NCBI GenBank assembly: GCA_965200035.1
Contig: OZ241334.1
Location: forward strand, 2,418,001-2,482,000
Reading direction: 5' to 3'
Source of the DNA: UBA1952 sp965200035
Lineage (GTDB): Bacteria; Bacteroidota; Bacteroidia; Chitinophagales; Chitinophagaceae
Length of the DNA: 64,000 nucleotides
Numbering within the stretch: position 1 is the first letter of the stretch; each line of letters begins with the position of its first letter. The position numbers and the translations under genes are program-made. The notes below the pieces were generated by a model. It worked only from the letters and a program-made list of their open reading frames with translations. It made no database searches and had not been told where the DNA came from. Positions 1-7,197 of this stretch are shown here, one piece after another.

Positions 1-2
1 TC

Positions 3-587
3 ACCGAAAACCGTTGCTTTAAAGATACCCTCACCCAGAAGGTGGTAGTGATGCCGAAGCCGGACATTCATCTCGGCGCAGACTTCTACGGCATACCCGG
101 CGCTACTGTGGCGCTTGGCACACAAGTCACCGGTGCATCTTCCATAGCCTGGACCCCGGCCGATGGCCTGAGCTGCAGCGATTGCTATGAGCCGGTAGCC
201 ACGCTCGATAACAGCATCACCTATGTAGCAGAAGTGGGCAACAGCTATGGCTGTAAAGCCAGCGACAGCATCAGCATAAAAGTAGCCTGCGATGGCTCAG
301 CCATCTACATGGCCAACACCTTCACCCCTAACAGCGATGGGCAGAACGATTACTTCTATCCACAGGGGCTCGGCATCAATAATGTGCAGCGCTTCATGAT
401 CTATGACCGCTGGGGCGAGACCGTATTCACTGCCACAGATATTCCGGCCAATGTACCTGAGCGCGGCTGGGACGGCACCTTCCGCGGCAAAGCCCTTCCG
501 CCCGATGTATTTCTCTTTGTAGTAGAAACCCTCTGCAGGAACGGCAGCCCCATCGTAGTAAAAGGAGATATCACGCTTGTGCGATGA
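3..587 (+). CDS. Gliding motility-associated C-terminal (CHU_C) domain protein, 3' end only
   Basis: The reading frame is open to the window edge, so only the C-terminal ~194 residues of a larger secreted protein are visible. The last ~95 residues form a type B type IX secretion sorting domain: FTPNSDGQND, then IYDRWGETVF, GWDGTF and a terminal KGDITLVR. This is the standard CHU_C layout (FSPNGDGxND, RWGxxVF, GWDG, KGxVTLIR). The preceding part has PKD/Ig-like character, including a paired-Cys segment (CSDCYEP). In this family the domain directs export by the T9SS and retention at or release from the surface. A PorP/SprF-like gene follows 173 bp later; such pairs are common because type B substrates use a PorP/SprF partner. 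The function of the missing N-terminus cannot be judged. Confidence 0.9.
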   Translation, partial: TENRCFKDTLTQKVVVMPKPDIHLGADFYGIPGATVALGTQVTGASSIAWTPADGLSCSDCYEPVATLDNSITYVAEVGNSYGCKASDSISIKVACDGSAIYMANTFTPNSDGQNDYFYPQGLGINNVQRFMIYDRWGETVFTATDIPANVPERGWDGTFRGKALPPDVFLFVVETLCRNGSPIVVKGDITLVR

Positions 588-618
588 GGCCGGGAAACTA
601 TCGCCAGCAGGTTCAAAT

Positions 619-682
619 TTGTCGTTCCTGCAGGGAATTTTTATCCATGTTACTTACTATGGATTCCCTACGGGAATGACAA
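619..682. repeat. REPIN-like inverted repeat pair
   Basis: Two 20-nt arms face each other: the left arm (619-638) begins TTGTCGTTCC and the right arm (663-682) ends GGAATGACAA. Read as reverse complement, the right arm matches the left at 17 of 20 positions. An inner TCCAT/ATGGA pair extends the hairpin. It sits between the CHU_C gene and the PorP-like gene and could fold in either transcript. The TTGTCA outer end is shared with the repeats at 20167 and 30237. No T-run follows, so it is not a typical intrinsic terminator. Confidence 0.7.
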
Positions 683-760
683 GTCGCTGAATGAAAAGCG
701 CTGAATGAATAAAGCCACTGAATAAAAGTCATTTTAGAATAACCAAGTGCCCTAGAAAAA

Positions 761-1834
761 ATGCGTATGAACAGACTGATACAAAGCATCCTTACTTTAA
801 GCATGATCTCCGGAACCGCATTCAGCGCCGCCGCGCAGGATATTCACTTCTCGCAGTTTTATGAAAATGCCACCCTCAGGAACCCCGCGCTCGTAGGCAT
901 CTTCAGCGGCGACTATAAAGTATGCGCCAACTATAAAAACCAGTGGAGCTCATTCGGCGCAGGCTTTCAGACTGCAATGATCAATGGAGAAACCCGCATC
1001 CTCATGTCGCGCAACACGGGCGATTATATGAGCTTCGGCCTGAGCGCTTTTTACGATAAGGCAGGCTCTATCGACTTCACCAATACCGGCGCCTACGGCT
1101 CTGTGAGCTACAACAAAGCCCTCGGCGACACCCGCTACAGCTACATTTCAGTAGGACTTGGCGCAGGCTACCTGCAGCGCTCGATGAACCTATCCAAGAT
1201 GCGCTTCGCCAATCAGTACATCGGCGGCAACTACAGCGCCACCAACCCCACCGGAGAGAATATCAACAACAATAAAATCTCCGGCTTTGATGCATCGGCA
1301 GGCATCAGCCTCAACAGCTCTATTGGCTGGAACGTCAACTATTACCTTGGCGCAGGCGCGTATCACTTATCCAAGCCGAAACAGGCTTACCTGGCGGAAT
1401 CCGTCAACCTCTCAACCCGCTGGACGGTGAATGCCGGTATTCAGGCAGCCTTGTTGCAGAATCTCGGGCTTATCTGCGAATTCAACTACCAAAAGCAGGC
1501 ACCTTATGAAGAGCTGATCGGCGGCGCCATGATCCGCTACCTGCTGAACAACTCAGGCGGTGAAAACATAGACAAGCTGAAGCTTTACCTCGGCTGCTAT
1601 TACCGGCTGAACGATGCCATCATCCCCACTGTAAAATTTGACTACCATAACTGGAGCCTCACTGCATCTTACGATGTAAGCATGAACCAGAGCCGCATTT
1701 ACACCACTGCGCTCGGCGGCTACGAGCTGTCGCTCATGATCCGGGGCTTCAACAAGATCAACGGCCGCGTAAGGGACATCATCGTATCCCCGCGCTTCGA
1801 GCTGGAAGACGACCCCGCCAGAAATCCCTATTAA
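761..1834 (+). CDS. PorP/SprF family type IX secretion membrane protein
   Basis: The 357-residue product has an N-terminal signal peptide ending near SAAAQ and then the family opening DIHFSQFYEN...NPALVG. The remainder is rich in alternating aromatic/polar strands (GLGAGYLQ, YYLGAGAYHLSK), as expected of an outer-membrane beta-barrel. PorP/SprF proteins are accessory outer-membrane components of the T9SS; many genomes carry several copies, each beside a CHU_C-type substrate. The truncated CHU_C gene just upstream fits that pattern, so I infer a substrate-partner pair. An ATG six bases downstream (767) is an equally good start. Length is normal for the family (~300-360 aa). Confidence 0.88.
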   Translation: MRMNRLIQSILTLSMISGTAFSAAAQDIHFSQFYENATLRNPALVGIFSGDYKVCANYKNQWSSFGAGFQTAMINGETRILMSRNTGDYMSFGLSAFYDKAGSIDFTNTGAYGSVSYNKALGDTRYSYISVGLGAGYLQRSMNLSKMRFANQYIGGNYSATNPTGENINNNKISGFDASAGISLNSSIGWNVNYYLGAGAYHLSKPKQAYLAESVNLSTRWTVNAGIQAALLQNLGLICEFNYQKQAPYEELIGGAMIRYLLNNSGGENIDKLKLYLGCYYRLNDAIIPTVKFDYHNWSLTASYDVSMNQSRIYTTALGGYELSLMIRGFNKINGRVRDIIVSPRFELEDDPARNPY

Positions 1835-2000
1835 CAGAGGGGCACAAGGCACGGGCACAGGGTCGGGACGCGCCAGCGACCTGAACCGCCAAAAGACATT
1901 CAGAAAAGCCATGCCAGCATCTATGAAGCGTACAGAAACTTCAATGAAAATGCGCTCTTCTTCGAAGAAATGTATAGCTCTGATTTTATAACGAATCTAA

Positions 2001-2315
2001 ATATTTACAAACAGGATAAATACATCTAAAAACTGTACTGATATATCTATAAACTGCAAAGAAGCATTTACAAACTATATTAAAATAGCTACAAACAGCA
2101 ATACTATATCTGCAAACAGAACCACAATATTTATGGACTGTACTGGAATATTTATGAACTACAGCACATTATCTACAGACTGTACTGAAATATTGATGAA
2201 CTGCAATAAAGTATTTACGAACTGCCATACCATAGCTCTAAACTTCGATGTTCATCCACGTAACCAGGTCATGTCCGGGCACTATTCAATGGAAATTCCA
2301 GGTAACTGCACTGCA
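2001..2315 (+). repeat. Degenerate 21-bp tandem array, 15 units
   Basis: The 592-bp gap between the PorP-like gene and the XRE regulator holds a tandem array of 21-bp units in strict register. Units 1-12 (2001-2252) approximate ATATYTAYRAACTGYAMTRAA. Units 13 and 14 are eroded and unit 15 (2295-2315) is again recognisable. One frame is open throughout and ends at a TAA at 2319-2321. It would encode a heptapeptide repeat like I-F-M-N-C-T-E with Asn or Asp at position 4 of units 1-12. The only ATG in it is at 2133, giving 62 residues. Third codon positions are conserved while first and second positions vary, which argues against selection on a protein. No spacers exist, so this is not CRISPR. 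I see nothing definite at 1835-2000. Confidence 0.85.
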
Positions 2316-2323
2316 CTTTAATA

Positions 2324-2365
2324 TACCAAAGGTGCATCTCCATAAATCCGTTTTGTGCTTTGGTA
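2324..2365. promoter_or_regulatory. Inverted repeat upstream of XRE regulator
   Basis: Perfect 8-bp arms TACCAAAG (2324-2331) and CTTTGGTA (2358-2365) are separated by 26 bp and lie 62 bp before the start of the HTH gene at 2427. Such a placement fits an operator or a leader hairpin. There is no further support for either. Confidence 0.4.
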
Positions 2366-2426
2366 AAAACACGCGGATCAGTATATAAGACAGCGCATAC
2401 CTTCAGCTAATTCAAAAAGATATTTT

Positions 2427-2768
2427 ATGCTTCAGCTGAACATCGACCGGGTATGCAAAGCGCGGTCCATTCGAAAGCCATTTGCCTTTCTCATCAAAGC
2501 CGGATTCGCCAACAGCACAGCGCACCAGATCGCAAACGGCGACGTGTCTTCACTAAAGCTGGAACACCTCGAAAAGCTGTGCCTGGTCCTTAACTGCACT
2601 CCGCACGATCTGCTTGAATGGACGCCGCGCGAAGGCCAACCCACCAATATACCAATGGCAACGCTTATCCCGGAAAAGGAAAGCGGCCTGGAATGGGTAC
2701 AGACATTGAAAGACCTGCCCCTAAGCAAGCTGCGCGAACTGGGCGAAGTATTGAAAAACACCCTCTGA
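2427..2768 (+). CDS. Small XRE/Cro-type helix-turn-helix regulator
   Basis: A 113-residue protein. Residues ~1-66 form a Cro/C1-type HTH: the helices FLIKAGFANSTAHQIANG and LKLEHLEKLCLVLNCTPHDLLEW match the YozG-like HTH_26 pattern, with the recognition helix around STAHQIANGD. The tail (residues ~67-113) has a helical segment ending LSKLRELGEVLKNTL, possibly for dimerisation. DNA-binding regulator is the family role; the target is unknown. The inverted repeat at 2324-2365 is a plausible self-regulatory site. No toxin or partner gene is adjacent, so an antitoxin role is unsupported. Confidence 0.85.
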   Translation: MLQLNIDRVCKARSIRKPFAFLIKAGFANSTAHQIANGDVSSLKLEHLEKLCLVLNCTPHDLLEWTPREGQPTNIPMATLIPEKESGLEWVQTLKDLPLSKLRELGEVLKNTL

Positions 2769-2867
2769 TTTCAGAGACAGTCAGTCAATAGTCATTAGTG
2801 ACGGCTTGTGACTTGGCGGGGGAAAGGACAGCTTGTCAAGTCTAAGGGGATTTATTCCCGGATAATG

Positions 2868-2900
2868 AAAAAGCGGCGTCCTCTGTTGAAGAACGCCGCT
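2868..2900 (-). terminator. Intrinsic terminator of alaS
   Basis: Stem AGCGGCGT (2872-2879) pairs with ACGCCGCT (2893-2900). On the minus strand it is followed by TTTTTCATT. It lies 20 bp past the alaS stop. Confidence 0.75.
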
Positions 2901-2920
2901 GTATAGGTGCCGTACAGATG

Positions 2921-5569
2921 CTACAGCATCGCCTGAATGCTTTCGATTACCTGGCTCAGCTTATCTGTCTCCTGACCGCCGGCAGTGGCCAGTCCTTTCT
3001 GACCGCCGCCGCCTCCTTTGATGAGGGGCGCTACCTGTTCCTTAATCAGCTTTGTGGCATCCAGACCGCGCGCCTGAGCTGCATCTGATAAAGCAATGGC
3101 CACCGAAGCCTTGCCGCCGATATTAGCAGTAATTACCACCACGCCATCCGTAAGCCTGCGCAGCACATCCGTTGCTACTTTGCGTACTGCCTCGCCGGAC
3201 GATACCTCTACCATCGCCGCAGCGAAGGAAAGGCCGTTGATAGGCTGGCTACCGGAAGCTAATTCTTCTGCCAGTACGGCCAGCTGCTTTGTTTCCAATG
3301 CTTCCAGCTTTTTGCGCAACGATGTTGCCTCTTCCTGCAATGCCTCTACGCTCTTGCCGAGCTCCTTTGGATTTTTAAACGCCTCGCGCACGATGCGAAG
3401 CTGTGTCAGCTCTGCATGTATCAGGTCTTCCGCGGCTTTGCCGCTCACGGCTTCGATGCGGCGAACGCCTGCTGCCACGGCGCCTTCACTCTTTATCTTA
3501 AAGAAGCCCAGCTCGCCGGTGCGCCCTACGTGCGTGCCGCCGCACAGCTCGATGCTGTAAGATGGGTCCATGACTACTACGCGCACCACATCGCCGTACT
3601 TCTCGCCGAAGAGCGCCATTGCGCCCATCGCTACGGCCTCCTCTTTGCTCATGCTCTTGATGACCACCGGCACATCCTCACGGATTTTGGCGTTCACGAT
3701 CTGCTCTGCCTGTATGATCTCTTCATCTGTCATCTTCGCGAAATGAGAGAAGTCGAAGCGCAACTGATCGCCATTTACCAGCGAGCCTTTCTGCGCTACG
3801 TGTGTGCCAAGAATGTTGCGCAGCGCGGCATGCAGCAGGTGTGTGGCAGAGTGGTGCACCTCGGTGGATTTACGAAGGCCTTTATCGACCGTGGCAAATA
3901 CCTCACCGCTCAGGTCATCCGGAATGCTTTCTGCAAAATGAATGATGAGGTCGTTCTCCTTTTTGGTATCAACAATCATCAGTTCTTCATTCCTGATGCT
4001 TAATTTTCCCTTATCGCCAACCTGTCCGCCGCTCTCTGCGTAGAAAGGAGTGGTTTCTAAAACGAGCTGATAGCTTTCCTTGCCCTTGGCTTTCACCTTG
4101 CGGTAGCGCAGCACTTCCGTCTTTGCTTCCAGCGAATCGTAGCCTACGAATTTCGGGCTGCCTTCTTTCAGCACTATCCAGTCTTCCGTGTCTAATGCTG
4201 TAGCGGCGCGGCTGCGGGCTTTCTGCTCAGAAAGTGCTTTTTCAAAACCTTCCTCATCAACTTCAAAACTTCTTTCTTTCGCTATTAAACGCGTTAAATC
4301 AATTGGGAAACCATAAGTATCAAGTAATTTAAAAGCAGTCTCGCCAGGAATAAACGTTCGATGTACAATCTCATTTACATCGCCCGAGAACATCTTAGTT
4401 GAATGCTTCAGCGTTTCCTTTTCAAAAATTTCCAACCCCTTATCCAGCGTCCGCAAAAATGCATCCTCTTCCTCCCGCACCACCTTGCCCACAAAGTCAA
4501 GCTGGGCCTGCAATTCAGGGAATACTTCTTCGAACTGCTTTGCCAGCACCGGAATCAGCGAATGCAGCAACGGCTGCTTGTAATCGAGATAGGAGAAATA
4601 ATAACGAACGGCGCGACGAAGGATACGACGAATGACATAACCTGCACCGGTATTGGATGGAAGCTGGCCATCGGCAATGGTAAAGGCAATCGCTCGGATA
4701 TGATCGGCAATTACGCGGAAGGCGATGGCTTCCTTTGAATCAGAGTAATCATACTTTCTGCCGGTGATTTTTTCTACCTCGGCAATCGTGCCGGTGAATA
4801 TATCGGTGTCATAATTGCTCTGTTTGCCCTGCAGCACGCGCACCAGGCGCTCGAAGCCCATGCCGGTATCTACGTGCTGGGCGGGCAATGGCTGCAGGCT
4901 GCCATCTTTCAGGCGGTTGAACTGCATGAATACATTGTTCCAGATTTCGATCACCTGCGGATGGTCGGCATTCACCAGACTTCCGCCTTTGCCATCTTTC
5001 CGCTCTTCCGGCGTGCGGGTATCTACGTGGATCTCCGTGCATGGTCCGCACGGGCCGGTATCGCCCATCTCCCAGAAGTTGTCTTTCTTATTGCCCATCA
5101 GGATGCGGTCTTCGGCAATGTATTGCTTCCAATAGCTGTAAGCTTCTTCATCGCGCGGAAGACCTTCCTTTTCATCACCTTCAAATACGGTGACGTACAG
5201 CTGATCTTTCGGGATTTTATAGACATCTGTCAGCAGCTCCCAGCTCCAGGCAATGGCTTCTTTCTTGAAGTAATCGCCAAAGCTCCAGTTGCCCAGCATC
5301 TCGAACATGGTGTGGTGGTAGGTATCTACGCCTACTTCCTCCAGATCATTGTGCTTGCCGCTCACGCGCAGACATTTCTGCGTATCTGCCACACGGGGCG
5401 CAGGGGCGGGCTTATTGCCCAGAAAGGAATCTTTAAAGGGAGCCATGCCTGAGTTGATAAACAGCAGGGTAGGGTCGTTCTTGACTACGATGGGTGCGGA
5501 CGGGACAATTACGTGGCCTTTGTCTTTGAAAAAATCCAGGAATTGCCGGCGTATCTCGGAAGCGGTCAT
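2921..5569 (-). CDS. alaS: Alanine--tRNA ligase
   Basis: The 882-residue product has the full AlaRS architecture. The N-terminal class II catalytic core opens MTASEIRRQFLDFF and contains NSGMAPFK (motif 2 region) and GAGYVIRRILRRAVRY. The editing domain has the zinc-type motifs HHSATHLLH (residues ~568-576) and CGGTH (~672-677). The C-Ala domain ends GGGGGQKGLATAGG. It charges tRNA-Ala and hydrolyses mischarged Ser/Gly-tRNA-Ala. Length is typical (870-890 aa). It is monocistronic with its own terminator. Confidence 0.98.
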   Translation of the reverse strand: MTASEIRRQFLDFFKDKGHVIVPSAPIVVKNDPTLLFINSGMAPFKDSFLGNKPAPAPRVADTQKCLRVSGKHNDLEEVGVDTYHHTMFEMLGNWSFGDYFKKEAIAWSWELLTDVYKIPKDQLYVTVFEGDEKEGLPRDEEAYSYWKQYIAEDRILMGNKKDNFWEMGDTGPCGPCTEIHVDTRTPEERKDGKGGSLVNADHPQVIEIWNNVFMQFNRLKDGSLQPLPAQHVDTGMGFERLVRVLQGKQSNYDTDIFTGTIAEVEKITGRKYDYSDSKEAIAFRVIADHIRAIAFTIADGQLPSNTGAGYVIRRILRRAVRYYFSYLDYKQPLLHSLIPVLAKQFEEVFPELQAQLDFVGKVVREEEDAFLRTLDKGLEIFEKETLKHSTKMFSGDVNEIVHRTFIPGETAFKLLDTYGFPIDLTRLIAKERSFEVDEEGFEKALSEQKARSRAATALDTEDWIVLKEGSPKFVGYDSLEAKTEVLRYRKVKAKGKESYQLVLETTPFYAESGGQVGDKGKLSIRNEELMIVDTKKENDLIIHFAESIPDDLSGEVFATVDKGLRKSTEVHHSATHLLHAALRNILGTHVAQKGSLVNGDQLRFDFSHFAKMTDEEIIQAEQIVNAKIREDVPVVIKSMSKEEAVAMGAMALFGEKYGDVVRVVVMDPSYSIELCGGTHVGRTGELGFFKIKSEGAVAAGVRRIEAVSGKAAEDLIHAELTQLRIVREAFKNPKELGKSVEALQEEATSLRKKLEALETKQLAVLAEELASGSQPINGLSFAAAMVEVSSGEAVRKVATDVLRRLTDGVVVITANIGGKASVAIALSDAAQARGLDATKLIKEQVAPLIKGGGGGQKGLATAGGQETDKLSQVIESIQAML

Positions 5570-5663
5570 TTCGAATAATAATTTTAATCCGGATCAGGCA
5601 GATGATGATTCGTATGCCCGAAAGGTGCGCAAAAATAGGAAGAAAGCGGAAGGAGATTTGGAT

Positions 5664-5700
5664 ATAAAAAACCGGCGCATCTGTGGAAAGATGCGCCGGT
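5664..5700 (-). terminator. Intrinsic terminator after DUF805 gene
   Basis: A perfect 12-bp stem, ACCGGCGCATCT (5671-5682) and its complement (5689-5700), has a 6-nt loop. On the minus strand it is followed by TTTTTTATAT, 25 bp beyond the DUF805 stop. Confidence 0.9.
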
Positions 5701-5725
5701 CAGTAGAACTGTGGTTCTTATATGA

Positions 5726-6100
5726 TCAGGACTGAAAATTCTGCTGCTCAAAGTCGAAGCTGGTAGAAGGGTTTCTTGGGTCGGGACCGTACTCGTTAGG
5801 ACCGGCCTGGCCTTCTGTAGCAAGCAGGATGAGGCTATAAATAGGAATCAGGATGAACCAGCCGCTTTTGCCTACATCATGCATTCTGCGTACGCCGACC
5901 GCTATGTATGGTATAATGATACCGAGAAAAAAGAGCCCCAGTAAAATGCTGGCTAAAACAGTGACGGAGGATAACGCCATCAATACTGTATAAACAATAA
6001 TGTAGAACAGAAAGAACCACCAGAATTCAGGCCTGGTAGCGCGGCCGTTGAAGTTGGCGTAATTCTGAAACGCCTTTTTTACGTAATCAATCATGTTCAT
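5726..6100 (-). CDS. DUF805 family inner-membrane protein
   Basis: The product has ~124 residues. The opening YVKKAFQNYANFNGRATRPEFWW is the DUF805 signature (RxxRxEFW). Two or three hydrophobic segments follow (FLFYIIVYTVLMAL, VLASILLGLFFLGIIIPYIAVGVRR, SGWFILIPIYSLILL). The conserved VRRMHDVGKSGWF loop lies between them and a short acidic/polar tail follows. The family (YhaH/YhaI-like) is membrane-bound with no settled function. I chose ATG at 6100. TTG at 6106 and ATG at 6094 are alternatives. Confidence 0.9.
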   Translation of the reverse strand: MNMIDYVKKAFQNYANFNGRATRPEFWWFFLFYIIVYTVLMALSSVTVLASILLGLFFLGIIIPYIAVGVRRMHDVGKSGWFILIPIYSLILLATEGQAGPNEYGPDPRNPSTSFDFEQQNFQS

Positions 6101-6241
6101 GTGCAATGAAATTTTGGGTTAAACAATTTTGTTTCGGTATAATAATAATTCATTTTGTGTAAATGCAAAAGGCTTTGGACATTTTTTTATCTAAACTTAA
6201 TGTGCGGCCTGGGCTACGGTTACATTTTCTCTCTAAAAACA

Positions 6242-6272
6242 TTTGACCGTTCAAAATTTCTTTTTACATTTG
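6242..6272 (+). promoter_or_regulatory. Bacteroidota promoter of tRNA-His
   Basis: TTTG (6242-6245), 19 bp, then TACATTTG (6265-6272) match the phylum's -33/-7 consensus. The tRNA begins 24 bp downstream. Confidence 0.8.
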
Positions 6273-6295
6273 CCGTCCGGAAATTCCGGTAGTAC

Positions 6296-6370
6296 GGAGG
6301 GTTTAGCTCAGTTGGTTAGAGCATTGGTTTGTGGTACCAAGGGTCGTGGGTTCGAGCCCCATATCCCTCC
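6296..6370 (+). tRNA. tRNA-His (GTG anticodon)
   Basis: The cloverleaf is complete. The D arm is GCTC...GAGC. The anticodon stem TTGGT/ACCAA carries loop TTGTGGT with anticodon GTG at 6331-6333. The T arm is GTGGG-TTCGAGC-CCCAT. The extra 5' base G-1 (6296) faces C73 (6370), the identity mark of tRNA-His. The acceptor stem pairs except for a T6/T67 mismatch next to the T arm. CCA is not encoded, which is common in this phylum. Confidence 0.95.
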
Positions 6371-6383
6371 CGTTTAAAAGCTG

Positions 6384-6414
6384 TCCCTGCATTCAATGAG
6401 TGCAGGGATTTTTT
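6384..6414 (+). terminator. Terminator after tRNA-His
   Basis: TCCCTGCA (6384-6391) pairs with TGCAGGGA (6401-6408), followed by TTTTTT. Confidence 0.85.
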
Positions 6415-6506
6415 ATGGATTATTAATTTTTTGTCTGCTCTGTTTATCGCTGGTTTTCATAGCATTTTTCTTCCTTTTATACACTGGGTACAATCTGTTT
6501 ATTTTG

Positions 6507-6514
6507 TATCTTTG
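6507..6514 (+). promoter_or_regulatory. -7 box upstream of DUF3127 gene
   Basis: TATCTTTG is an exact TAnnTTTG match 43 bp before the start at 6557. No good TTTG element is visible at the right distance. Confidence 0.55.
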
Positions 6515-6556
6515 AAGCTAAATCGTTTTTTGTTTATTAATTAAATTTTTGTTCAA

Positions 6557-7051
6557 ATGAATTTAGAAGTCACCGGAAAGCTTATTGAAAAGTATGACAC
6601 CAACGTGGTAAGCGACAAGTTTCGCAAGCGTGAATTTGTACTGGAGCTTTCAGAAGAAATCAACGGGAATATCTATACCAGCTACGCTAAAATGCAGCTC
6701 GTACAAAATAAGTGTGACATCATAGACCGCTTCAACATCGGCGAACAACTGAAGGTAAATTTCAATATCCGCGGCACGCGCTATGAGAAGGAAGGGAAGG
6801 TGAGCTATTTCAGCAATCTGGATGCATGGCGCATTGAGAACGCTGCACAGCAACAGCAGCAAGGCAATGGCACCCAGCAGCCTGCCAACAATGGCTATCA
6901 GAACAATAATAATAACGGTGGCGGCTTTCAGAATAACAACAATGGCGGCGGCTTTAACAACAACGGCAATAATTATGGCGGTAACAGCGGCTTCAGCAAC
7001 CAGCCTGCAGGCAATGTATCGCAGAATGCCCCGGACGATCTGCCTTTCTAA
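6557..7051 (+). CDS. DUF3127 protein with Gly/Asn-rich tail and SSB-like acidic tip
   Basis: A 164-residue protein. Residues ~1-93 are the DUF3127 domain (VTGKLIEKYDT...KREFVLELSEE...LKVNFNIRGTRY...YFSNLDAWRIE), predicted to be a beta-rich OB-like fold. Residues ~95-155 are low complexity: Gln runs, then NNNNGGG-type repeats. The last residues are APDDLPF. The order of compact beta domain, flexible Gly/Asn/Gln linker and acidic tip ending in hydrophobic Pro-Phe is exactly that of bacterial SSB proteins, whose tip recruits replication and repair enzymes. A nucleic-acid-binding, SSB-like accessory role is my inference; the family has no established function. It has its own promoter and terminator. 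Confidence 0.85.
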   Translation: MNLEVTGKLIEKYDTNVVSDKFRKREFVLELSEEINGNIYTSYAKMQLVQNKCDIIDRFNIGEQLKVNFNIRGTRYEKEGKVSYFSNLDAWRIENAAQQQQQGNGTQQPANNGYQNNNNNGGGFQNNNNGGGFNNNGNNYGGNSGFSNQPAGNVSQNAPDDLPF

Positions 7052-7080
7052 AGACTGATCTTTTTCGAACCTTTCATATT

Positions 7081-7110
7081 CCCCGCAGCCAATAACTGCG
7101 GGGATATTTT
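7081..7110 (+). terminator. Terminator after DUF3127 gene
   Basis: Stem CCCCGCAG (7081-7088) with CTGCGGGG (7096-7103), followed by ATATTTT. The U-tract is imperfect. Confidence 0.65.
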
Positions 7111-7197
7111 CAACCGGAAGTTTTACATTTAAATCCATCATTGCCGGAAGGAAGCGCCAATCGCTCTGTTCCAGAAAATAATCCTGACCATTACACT

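Noticed and set aside
1911..1991. 26-codon frame after the PorP-like gene
   Set aside because: Too short, no leader or family, and within a region without conserved features.
2001..2315. CRISPR array
   Set aside because: Units are contiguous with no spacers and are highly degenerate; no cas gene is near.
2133..2321. 62-codon frame inside the 21-bp array as a gene
   Set aside because: It is only the part of the array after the single ATG, the repeat divergence is at non-synonymous positions, and no promoter or leader is evident.
6329..6544. 71-codon frame starting inside tRNA-His
   Set aside because: It begins within the tRNA anticodon arm and runs across its terminator.
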